64,000 nucleotides of DNA from Deltaproteobacteria bacterium (GTDB lineage Bacteria; Myxococcota_A; Polyangia; HGW-17), in assembly GCA_016937155.1 (NCBI GenBank), contig JAFGWM010000024.1, positions 1-64,000 on the forward strand, read 5' to 3'. The translations under genes and the position numbers were made by a program. Below the pieces are notes generated by a model that worked only from the letters and a program-made list of their open reading frames with translations, was not told the origin of the DNA and made no database searches. Below are positions 1-7,336 of the stretch, piece after piece (within the stretch, counting starts at the first letter, position 1; each line of letters begins with the position of its first letter).

Positions 1-505
1 TATATAAAGTTTTATCGACATTAGTACCGACTACTTTATAGGTAGTACGGAATGTTGAAATAGCTGTAAAAGTAGCAGTACCTTTATTACTCCATGAAAA
101 AAACCCAACACACCCACCCGGGATGATATATTAATACTCTGCTAATTCTAATGTGGAACTGAGGGGGATCGAACCCCTCGGTGGCCATTGTTATAAACTT
201 TTAAAATAACGCGCTGTTGCCTTCTACCTTTTGTTATTTTATGCTTTTTTTATGATGTCTTAATCCCCTTTGTTACCATCTTGTTCCTTCTAATTCCTTC
301 TAGTTACATCCAGTCATGGCCGCAATACGGCCGCGAAAATATGGTAAGTCATTTTGCGAATTTTTTTAAATGCATGGACTGAAATTTAGAATAATGTATA
401 GAATCTCCCTGCTTTAAATATCATTCCGTATTTCAAATTCAGCCCCCATTGCGCAGGGGAAAAACAAAGATATTGAATTCTGGCATTTGTTTCTGCTATA
501 AATTT
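1..505. other. Left-end region without a supported gene
   Basis: No complete gene is visible. On the minus strand, positions 1-142 are an open frame of about 45 codons running off the left edge, but it has no start codon, so it may be a gene remnant or chance. A tRNA 3'-end-like fragment lies at 154-178. An 8-base inverted repeat (AAAATAAC at 203-210 and GTTATTTT at 233-240) follows it. The rest is AT-rich with short direct repeats of the type TTCCTTCTA around 285-305. The region reads like the junction of an inserted accessory segment. Confidence 0.4.
154..178 (-). repeat. tRNA 3'-end-like fragment, possible attachment-site remnant
   Basis: Read on the minus strand, the sequence folds as a T-arm (5-bp stem AGGGG/CCCCT around loop TTCGATC) followed by a 7-base acceptor 3' strand CAGTTCC and discriminator A, with no encoded CCA. 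The matching 5' acceptor strand GGAACTG is not found in the next 400 bases, so this is not a whole tRNA. tmRNA was considered and I saw neither its 5' end nor a tag reading frame. Duplicated tRNA 3' ends are the usual scar of tyrosine-recombinase elements that integrate in tRNA genes; that reading is inference. Confidence 0.4.
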
Positions 506-551
506 GTTGTAAATCAAAGAAGATTTAATATATTATTCTTATATTTACAAC
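506..551 (+). promoter_or_regulatory. Promoter and operator-like inverted repeat of the abiE operon
   Basis: A perfect 9-base inverted repeat GTTGTAAAT (506-514) / ATTTACAAC (543-551) flanks a promoter-like pair, -35 TTGTAA (508-513) and -10 TATTAT (531-536) with a 17-base spacer. The left arm covers the -35 box and the right arm sits at the expected transcription start, just before the ribosome site AGGAG at 552-556. AbiEi antitoxins are known to repress their own operon by binding inverted repeats, so this is a good operator candidate, not tested. Confidence 0.5.
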
Positions 552-560
552 AGGAGTTTC

Positions 561-1160
561 ATGAAAACTGTAAGAGATAAAATTATGGATATTGCTGAGA
601 AGAAATCTCTTTTTCGGGCACAAGATATTCTTGATGTTAAAAAACCACAGACTGAACTTTGTCGAATGGTCAATGATGGTACAATTATTCGTGTTGGTTG
701 GGGCCTTTACTCTCTTCCGGAGGCAGAAATTGGAGAAAATCATTCTCTGGTTGAAGCCATTAAGCTAAATAATGGAGGAGTTATCTGCCTGATTTCAGCA
801 CTGTATTTTCACAAAATTGGAACTCAACTTCCCTATGAAACATGGATTATGCGGCATAATCGTAATTTGGCATCTGATAAAAATCACTCTGTCCGCTTTG
901 TGTATTGCACTGGGGATGCATTTTCCTATGGTATTGAAAAACACATTATTGAAGGAACGGAAGTCAGTATTTATAGTCCGGCTAAAACAGTTGCTGACTG
1001 TTTCAAATATCGTAATAAAATTGGCATGGATGTAGCTATTGAAGCTCTTGTTGACGGTTGGAGTTCAAAAAAGTTTAGTATGGATGAGCTCTGGGCAGCA
1101 GTAAAAGTGTGTCGCATAACAAAAATTATTCAGCCATACATGGAAATGATTGCAAAATGA
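561..1160 (+). CDS. abiEi: AbiEi-like antitoxin, transcriptional repressor
   Basis: A 199-residue protein with a winged-helix N-terminus (about residues 1-60, ending in the loop RVGWGLYSLP) and the C-terminal AbiEi-type domain with the segment CLISALYFHKIGTQLP. In type IV toxin-antitoxin systems this protein does not bind the toxin but represses the operon and counters toxin action. The start is preceded by AGGAG five bases upstream. It overlaps the toxin gene by ATGA at 1157-1160, so the two are translationally coupled. The upstream inverted repeat at 506-551 is the probable autoregulatory site. The assignment to the AbiEi family rests on recognisable sequence and on the partner gene. Confidence 0.85.
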   Translation: MKTVRDKIMDIAEKKSLFRAQDILDVKKPQTELCRMVNDGTIIRVGWGLYSLPEAEIGENHSLVEAIKLNNGGVICLISALYFHKIGTQLPYETWIMRHNRNLASDKNHSVRFVYCTGDAFSYGIEKHIIEGTEVSIYSPAKTVADCFKYRNKIGMDVAIEALVDGWSSKKFSMDELWAAVKVCRITKIIQPYMEMIAK

Positions 1161-2080
1161 AAAAGAAACCGTTGAAGGAGATTAGTACCTCAGTAAGAGC
1201 GAAACTGCTCAATATATCAAGGTCAACTGGTAGAGATTTTCAGGAATTAGCTGCTCGGTATACAGTTGAAAGATTTCTAGCAAGGATGACTATAAGTAAT
1301 CACCGGGATCGATTTGTACTCAAGGGAGCCATGCTGTACATACCCTGGAAACTGGATGATAAACGCACTACAAAAGACCTTGATCTCCTTGGATTGGGAA
1401 GTTCTGATATGGAAAATATCAAGAAGGTATTCAAGGAGATTTGCGAAACTCACATTGAAGATGATGGTTTGATTTTCAATATAGAAAGCATAGAAGTGCT
1501 TCAAATTCGTGAGAAATCTATTTATGAAGGCGTTCGAATACTTATGGATGTATACCTTGAAAAAATGTCCATAAGGTTACAAGTGGATGTCGGCTTTGGT
1601 GATCCAATAATCCCAGCACCACAACCAACTGAATTTCCGGCACTTTTTGCTGAGCATGGCCCTGTCATTCGCGCCTATTCTCCGGAAACTGTTATTGCTG
1701 AGAAATTCAATGCAATGATTGTTTTAGGTATGGCTAACAGCCGTATGAAGGATTACTACGATATCTGGATGTTGAGTAAAAGTTTTAATATTGAAGCAAA
1801 TGTACTTCGGCTAGCAATCAAGCAAACATTTAATAAGAGACAAACAGCATTTCCAGATGCTGAGCCCATTGCCCTCAGTGATGAATTTTTCCAGAATGAA
1901 TCCAAACAAAATCAATGGAAAGGTTTTATAAGGAGGCAGAAACGAATTAACTCTGCCCCGGATTTACGCGAAATTGTCAAATCTCTGAGGATTTTTCTTC
2001 TTCCAATTGTAATTCAGTTGGATTCAGAATCAGTGACTATTAATACATGGACTCCTGAAAATGGATGGTCCTACAAGTAA
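1157..2080 (+). CDS. abiEii: AbiEii-like nucleotidyltransferase toxin
   Basis: A 307-residue protein of the AbiEii / DUF1814 nucleotidyltransferase family. Visible motifs are KGAMLYIPW then TTKDLDLLG (the metal-binding DxD-type site, about residues 60-84), a later Asp in the strand RLQVDVGFGD, and SRMKDYYDIWML (about residues 195-206), the conserved helical motif of the family. Family members transfer nucleotides and block growth, often as phage defence. Starting at 1157 rather than the upstream 1109 gives the ATGA overlap with the antitoxin gene and removes a tail that would duplicate antitoxin coding sequence. The gene appears intact, so the system may be functional. Confidence 0.87.
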   Translation: MKKKPLKEISTSVRAKLLNISRSTGRDFQELAARYTVERFLARMTISNHRDRFVLKGAMLYIPWKLDDKRTTKDLDLLGLGSSDMENIKKVFKEICETHIEDDGLIFNIESIEVLQIREKSIYEGVRILMDVYLEKMSIRLQVDVGFGDPIIPAPQPTEFPALFAEHGPVIRAYSPETVIAEKFNAMIVLGMANSRMKDYYDIWMLSKSFNIEANVLRLAIKQTFNKRQTAFPDAEPIALSDEFFQNESKQNQWKGFIRRQKRINSAPDLREIVKSLRIFLLPIVIQLDSESVTINTWTPENGWSYK

Positions 2081-2364
2081 TTTCTCTAAGATGCTATTTT
2101 GTCCCTTAGAACTATAAATTACTCATTGCCTTCATTTTCAAACATAGTGTGAATCTAAAAATCATTACATGTAAAGTTTACCATAATTTCCCGCCCAATT
2201 TCCGAATTTGTGGTTCGAAAACACTTCCAGGTTCGCTTGGAAGCATACAGGAACCATACAGGGAATGTGTTTGTTCGCGATCGAGAAAAAAGCGATCTGG
2301 TGGAACACTGGGGATCTTTACCACGATTGTGCAACTTTCCGCTGAAAAAACTAATAATAAGTGC
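2081..2364. other. Intergenic region after abiEii
   Basis: About 280 bases between the toxin gene and the transposase remnant. A frame open on the plus strand from 2149 looks noncoding before 2365. No convincing hairpin plus T-tract terminator was found behind abiEii. Nothing else is recognised. Confidence 0.4.
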
Positions 2365-3301
2365 ATGTTAGCAAGACTTATTGCCGGGAATGCTACAATT
2401 TTTGCAACAAGAAGAACCAGTGAACGAAGGTTTTTCTTCAAACCCAACAAAATGACAAATCAGGGTATACTTTACTGTCCTGGTCAGCTTTAATGAAGTT
2501 TCCATCCATCAGATTGCTTGTGGCTCTTTACATGAGTAACCACAGCCATCTCATTTATGAAGATGGCGATGGTGATGCTCCGGTGTTTACTGCAGAGCTT
2601 CATCGAAATATCGCCAAGTTCATGAACACAAATTTGAAGAGGAAGGAAAACTTCTGGTCGAGTGATAAGCCAAGCCTTCCTGTGCTAGGTGATAACAACG
2701 ATACACTAATGAAAATCGTATATACCATGTTAAACCCGGTGAAAGCAGGTCTTGTCCACCTTCCATCTTTGTGGCCGGGAGAGCAAAGCTGCTTCCTACA
2801 GATATAGGTAAGGATACCGTTATATAACGACCTCAGAAGTTTTTCAGAAGGAAAAACACTAAACTGCCTGAAAAGGAAACTATCAGGATTTGTGTACCGA
2901 AAGATTATGGACGCACTGCGGAAGGAAAATACAACTACCTCGCCAAGTACAAAGAGCATCTGGATTCCGAGCTGGCAATCATAATGTCAGAGCGAAAACC
3001 TGGTGACCGCTGGCTTGGAGTCGAGAAGATAAAGAAAGTGAGTCCCTTCTCCAGTCCCAATACTGACAACCCACTCTGGCATTTGAAGCCTAACTTCCTG
3101 TCAGCGGATAAATCCAAGCGTATTGAGATGTGGAAACGCTGAAAGTCATTCCAGATTTCCAACCACATTGCCTTCGATGAATTTTGCATGGGAAACCGAG
3201 AAGTGGAGTTTCCTCTCGGCATCCACAAAATACTTCTCCTGCAAAACGTACGTGTTTCCCTCGAACACGTCATCTTCGAAATATCACCACCCTTCGAGTA
3301 A
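2365..3301 (+). pseudogene. Decayed REP-associated-type tyrosine (Y1_Tnp) transposase
   Basis: The pieces of one transposase gene lie in order but in different frames. Frame one (from 2365, ending at the stop at 2493) has TRRTSERRFFFKPNKMTNQ; the next frame, ending 2807, has MSNHSHLI (the HxH metal motif) and NPVKAGLV; from about 2830 the frame shifts again and reads RKPGDRWLGVEK and similar; an in-frame TGA at 3140-3142 precedes the terminal block MGNREVEFPLGIHKILL, which ends at the TAA at 3299-3301. This arrangement matches IS200-like / RAYT proteins that I associate with myxobacteria. With at least two frameshifts and a stop, it should be inactive. Confidence 0.75.
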
Positions 3302-3680
3302 AATCCACAGCCTCCCTGACAACCTGCTTTATCCGTTAATCCTCCCTCGATTTCGCCTTTTTCTTTCAAGATAGATGATGAGCCAATCCAGAAGACGGCC
3401 TATTAAAGTGAATTAAAGTTAGTAGGAATAAAACAGGGCCGCCTATGCTTATCCAAAAACTTGAGTGAAGGGGAAGGAGCTATTATCTAAAAAAGAAATT
3501 ATGAGTGCGAGGAACCAAAAAAAATTTAAATCTCTGGCATGAGAGATATGCTTTGTCCCTTTCCATCAGATTTCCAACACCGGTATGCCTAAAAATGCCT
3601 TTCCATTTTTCAATGCCCTTAGGCAAGAAGTAATGATTAACGTGGAAATATACCGACCCATAGTTCCTTATCTGACAGAT
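3302..3680. other. Intergenic region between transposase remnant and tRNA-fMet
   Basis: About 380 bases. Short open frames exist on both strands but none shows start signals or family features; those on the minus strand from 3369 are antisense to the transposase remnant. No repeat or promoter was identified with confidence. Confidence 0.4.
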
Positions 3681-3717
3681 AAAAAAAAAGGCCTGAACTA
3701 TTTGTCCAGACCTTTTT
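3681..3717 (-). terminator. Rho-independent terminator of tRNA-fMet
   Basis: Stem arms AAAAAGGCCTG (3685-3695) and CAGACCTTTTT (3707-3717) pair with one mismatch and an 11-base loop; read on the minus strand the hairpin is followed by a run of nine T. It lies 10 bases after the tRNA 3' end. Confidence 0.8.
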
Positions 3718-3726
3718 AGTTGGGAG

Positions 3727-3800
<74 letters not shown>

Positions 3801-3812
3801 TCAACGGAGTGA

Positions 3813-3841
3813 CTTATACTTGTGTGGCATGTTATTGTCAA
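3813..3841 (-). promoter_or_regulatory. Promoter of tRNA-fMet
   Basis: On the minus strand, consensus -35 TTGACA (3836-3841) and -10 TATAAG (3813-3818) are separated by 17 bases and lie about 12 bases before the tRNA 5' end. Confidence 0.8.
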
Positions 3842-3893
3842 TGGAAAAGATAAAAAAAAAATATTTTTTTTTATTTTTATTGAAAATATTTTC

Positions 3894-3922
3894 TTGACAC
3901 TTCACCGGTGAAATTATATACA
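3894..3922 (+). promoter_or_regulatory. Promoter of tRNA-Gly with palindromic spacer
   Basis: Consensus -35 TTGACA (3894-3899) and -10 TATACA (3917-3922) with a 17-base spacer. The spacer contains a perfect 12-base palindrome TTCACCGGTGAA (3901-3912), which could be an operator or chance. An oligo-A/oligo-T stretch at 3852-3890 lies immediately upstream, resembling an UP element. Confidence 0.75.
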
Positions 3923-3958
3923 GTTTCTCGCATTGAGATGAGAGTCCTGATGCAGAGC

Positions 3959-4034
<76 letters not shown>

Positions 4035-4037
4035 GTT

Positions 4038-4068
4038 ACCCGAATCATTTAAATGGTTCGGGTTTTTT
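4038..4068 (+). terminator. Rho-independent terminator of tRNA-Gly
   Basis: Perfect 7-bp stem ACCCGAA / TTCGGGT (4038-4044, 4057-4063) with a 12-base AT-rich loop, followed by TTTTTT. It starts four bases after the encoded CCA. Confidence 0.85.
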
Positions 4069-4105
4069 CGTTTTGGCTCGTGATTTAGCCTTGAATGTTC
4101 CTAAT

Positions 4106-4837
4106 TCAGATTATCTCAATTGTCATATCGTTAGGAAAGATAAGATTTTCAGGCCATTGGATGCTCTTTGCCGTTTTTTCATCCGAATGAATGGCTACAA
4201 TTTTCACTTCTTTGTTTTCAGAAGCTAAAGAAAAAATTTCAGGTGCACTGATATGTTTAACATTCGCTATGGGTTCAATCAGGGTACATTCAGTAATGAA
4301 CATGTCACACAGCGGACATATCTTTTCTATTTCCGGTGTCAGTGTCGTATCACCGGTTATGGCAATCTTTTTTTCACCATCGTTGATTATGAAACCCAGA
4401 GAATCATCTGTATGATCTGTTTTAAAAGCTTTAATGCTGAAAGGTGTTGATGCAAGCTCCACAGTATCATCCGGATTGATTTCAGAGAAAACCAGATCAA
4501 AAGGAAAACTGATGCCAGGATACAACAGTTGGGTGAGCTGTTCCACGATGGTTTGAATTCGAGATGGGCCTGTTACATACAGCGGATTTTTTCTTCCAAG
4601 AGCATCTCTCATATACAGAAAAAGATATGGAAGCCCCCCGAAATGATCTCCATGGAGGTGTGTTATGATTATGTGATCCACACCAGAAATATCAACCCTG
4701 TCCTTCTCAATATTCAAAAGAGCCTGAGGAGAAAAATCACAAATTATATCAGATTCGTTGGATGATATTATTGTACATGCACCCGCCCTGCCCGTATAAC
4801 AGACGGCATTTCCTGTCCCTGTGAAAAGAATTTTCAT
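4106..4837 (-). CDS. Metallo-beta-lactamase-fold hydrolase, RNase Z / arylsulfatase-like group
   Basis: A 243-residue protein starting MKILFTGTGNA with the zinc-binding signature ITHLHGDHFGG at about residues 59-69, a later AITGDTT (metal-bridging Asp) and a C-terminal AIHSDE that places a final His ligand. The order of motifs fits the RNase Z-like branch, which processes tRNA 3' ends or hydrolyses phosphodiesters, but at 243 residues it lacks room for a clear exosite arm, so the substrate is open. The start at 4837 follows AAGGT and is preferred over an upstream extension rich in Met and Thr. It is interesting that it lies next to two tRNA genes, one without encoded CCA, but no functional link is proven. 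Confidence 0.7.
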   Translation of the reverse strand: MKILFTGTGNAVCYTGRAGACTIISSNESDIICDFSPQALLNIEKDRVDISGVDHIIITHLHGDHFGGLPYLFLYMRDALGRKNPLYVTGPSRIQTIVEQLTQLLYPGISFPFDLVFSEINPDDTVELASTPFSIKAFKTDHTDDSLGFIINDGEKKIAITGDTTLTPEIEKICPLCDMFITECTLIEPIANVKHISAPEIFSLASENKEVKIVAIHSDEKTAKSIQWPENLIFPNDMTIEII

Positions 4838-4856
4838 CGCAACATACCTTAGGATT

Positions 4857-5501
4857 CTAAAAATAACTCTGAATGCCGAAATATCCCAGATTGATATCCA
4901 GATACCGGTTGTCATCATCATCAATGAAGTAATTTATTTTTATACCCACATCCAGAGCAATATGACTGCTGAGGGGAAAAATAAGTCCAAAAGGAAAAGA
5001 TATAAGTGTGCCGGAAACATCATAGGAAGAACTGACTATCATACGGTCAGCCTTATAATTACGTTCGTCTATTTTTAGAGTATTATTGGAAGTGTTATCA
5101 GAGCCTGAACTTATATTCAAAAAACCACCCTCAATACCACCATAGATATAAAACCTGTCAAACTGATGATAGTATCTGGCCCCGGCACTGATGGCATAAC
5201 TCTTACCCAAGTGGGAAAAAGCATCACCACTCGGAACAAGTATCTCAACACTACCACTTAATGCCACGTTTTCTGTAATAAAGTAACCGCCAGCAGGAGC
5301 AATGGAAATCATTGAACCGGACAGAGAATCTCCAGACTCAGGAGTCACCCTGACATAATCACCGGATATGGTTCCACCAATTATAACTGTTCCTGTTTTA
5401 AGTTCCATAGGTCCCATTCGACCCTCAAGGGCAAATGAGGGTGATGAAAAGTTAAACAGAACCAAAATTGCTGACATAAGACTAAGAAGTAAGTGTTTCA
5501 T
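4857..5501 (-). CDS. Predicted outer-membrane beta-barrel protein
   Basis: A 214-residue protein with a signal peptide (MKHLLLSLMSAILVLFNF, cleavage probably after SFA) and alternating hydrophobic strands such as AISAGARYYHQFDRFYIYGG, ending in aromatic Phe (GIQSYF), as outer-membrane barrels usually do. Length and strand number suggest an eight-stranded barrel of the OmpX/OmpW or outer-membrane-beta-brl type. The start at 5501 has GGAG six bases upstream; the alternative ATG at 5513 overlaps that ribosome site. It lies just 19 bases upstream of the hydrolase gene on the same strand. The function is unknown. Confidence 0.65.
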   Translation of the reverse strand: MKHLLLSLMSAILVLFNFSSPSFALEGRMGPMELKTGTVIIGGTISGDYVRVTPESGDSLSGSMISIAPAGGYFITENVALSGSVEILVPSGDAFSHLGKSYAISAGARYYHQFDRFYIYGGIEGGFLNISSGSDNTSNNTLKIDERNYKADRMIVSSSYDVSGTLISFPFGLIFPLSSHIALDVGIKINYFIDDDDNRYLDINLGYFGIQSYF

Positions 5502-5568
5502 ATAAATCTCCATTTTCAGGGAAAGTAGTTCTATTACGTTTTAGTAATATTTGTCAAACAATAATATA

Positions 5569-7230
5569 TCAGTGCTCATTTGTGGGGAACTGAACCGGAG
5601 TAGAATACTCATCACCTTCAACTTGGTACTGCCCTCTAACATTTGAACCCCAGCACCACAACAACCCATCGTCAGTTATTCCACATGCATGGTTGTACCC
5701 CACAGTTATATCGGTAAAAATTGAGGTTGCATAAGGTTTTTCGACTGGTCCGGGTATTATATTATCCCCTGCTGCACCATTTCCCATACGCTCAAACCGG
5801 TCAGTACCCCAGCAGTATATATCACCATCCTGACTTAGAGCACAGGTGAATGCAGATGAATTGTCTCCCCCTACCACTTCAGTATCATCACGGCTACAGC
5901 TTATTTTCGAAAAGCTTACACCTTCAGGTGAGTCAACCATAACAGGAACAGATGTTTCCTGCTGAAGATTATGCATGGGAGATTCCTCCACTCCCAGCTC
6001 GTAATTATTATTCGCACCCCAGCACCATATTTTACCATCAGAATCAATTGCACATGTATGGATACCACATGCAGAAATATCAACAAACGGCACATCCTGA
6101 GCTACTGGTTGTGGAGCTGCAACATACCCGACTTCATATTCATTATTTCCAAGCTGTCCATAGCCATTATAACCCCAGCACCAGGCATTGGACTCTGTAT
6201 CAAGAAGACAAACGTGGCCTCTCCCGGATGAAATTTTTTCTCCGGTAAAAGCTGTTGATTCAGTAATAATGACAGGAACATCAGACTGAAAACTTCCAAC
6301 TCCAATCACTTCATCATTTGTTCCCCAGCACCATGGTTTACCATTGGTGTCCAGAGCACATGTAAAACTGTGACCTGCGCTTACATCTGTAAACAATACA
6401 TCAGATACATCAATTTCAACCGGTTCAGGAGAATCAATTTCGTCTCCAGTGCCCAGACGGTAATACTGACCATCTCCCCAGCACCATATTTTTCCAGAAT
6501 CATCAAGAAGGCAGGAGTGGGTGCCGCCAACTGTATACTTCTCCACAGTACCTTCAAAAACATTTTTTACACTGTAATCACTGGAAAAAGTCGTTCCATC
6601 ACCAAGTTGCCCCTGCCCGTTCAGGCCAAATCCGTACAGTGTACCCGATGAATCAAGAAGCATAGTATGGCCATAACCCCCTGCCGCAGATACAGCCAGA
6701 GTGCAGGCATCATCGGAGTAGGAGCACAAATTATCACAGCCAATAGCCCCTCCCCAGAATCCGAGATCCACACAGAAACTATCTCCCATTTCCTCACCAT
6801 CGCATTCCTCACCCTCCAGAAGATCCACATTTCCATTTCCGCATGCTATACATTCATCTATTACAATCGTGCAATCATCACCACATGAAATTTCACCACT
6901 AGCATATCCTAAAGCCTCACATGAAGCTTCCTGACCATTTTGCTGTGCAAACTCTTCTCCATCACACTCCTCTCCATCATCATCATTTAAAACGCCATCA
7001 CCGCACCTTCCAGCTGCAATACAGGAAGTAATTTCCAGTTTACATTCACTGGTGCAGGAAATGTTTCCCCCATGGTATCCCAATGACTCACAACTGTCGG
7101 TGAAAGTGTTTCCGTCACATTCCTCTTCACTGGTGTTTATCTGATCATCACCACACCTTGGAGGTATTTTATCATCTTCACAGCCTGATATACTGATAAC
7201 AATAATGAGAAAAGTTAAAAAAACTCTCAT
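5569..7230 (-). CDS. RCC1-repeat lipoprotein with Cys-rich N-terminal repeats
   Basis: A 553-residue predicted lipoprotein (MRVFLTFLIIVISISGCEDD, lipobox Cys near residue 17). After it come three Cys-rich repeats of the DUF4215 type (CGDDQINTSEEECDG, CGDGVLNDDDGEECDG, CGNGNVDLLEGEECDG), then about seven RCC1 repeats with the recurring W-C-W-G-x-N/G and C-A-L-D patterns, which should fold as a seven-bladed propeller. Bacterial RCC1 proteins of this type are cell-surface or secreted; the partner is unknown. The start at 7230 follows GGAG, preferred over 7260. The Cys-rich plus RCC1 design is common in Myxococcota-like genomes. Confidence 0.85.
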   Translation of the reverse strand: MRVFLTFLIIVISISGCEDDKIPPRCGDDQINTSEEECDGNTFTDSCESLGYHGGNISCTSECKLEITSCIAAGRCGDGVLNDDDGEECDGEEFAQQNGQEASCEALGYASGEISCGDDCTIVIDECIACGNGNVDLLEGEECDGEEMGDSFCVDLGFWGGAIGCDNLCSYSDDACTLAVSAAGGYGHTMLLDSSGTLYGFGLNGQGQLGDGTTFSSDYSVKNVFEGTVEKYTVGGTHSCLLDDSGKIWCWGDGQYYRLGTGDEIDSPEPVEIDVSDVLFTDVSAGHSFTCALDTNGKPWCWGTNDEVIGVGSFQSDVPVIITESTAFTGEKISSGRGHVCLLDTESNAWCWGYNGYGQLGNNEYEVGYVAAPQPVAQDVPFVDISACGIHTCAIDSDGKIWCWGANNNYELGVEESPMHNLQQETSVPVMVDSPEGVSFSKISCSRDDTEVVGGDNSSAFTCALSQDGDIYCWGTDRFERMGNGAAGDNIIPGPVEKPYATSIFTDITVGYNHACGITDDGLLWCWGSNVRGQYQVEGDEYSTPVQFPTNEH

Positions 7231-7336
7231 GGGTATCTCCTGATAAATAATTAATCTCACAAGATAGAGTTTATCGGCTATTTCAGATAGTGCAAAAGGA
7301 TTTTATTGGGTAACTGAGGATTTTTGAGAGGAAAAA

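Noticed and set aside
154-445. Possible tmRNA on the minus strand, because of the T-arm at 154-178 and the string GGGGGCTGAATTTG near 440
   Set aside because: No matching 5' acceptor strand for CAGTTCC and no tag-peptide reading frame with an ALAA-type end could be found.
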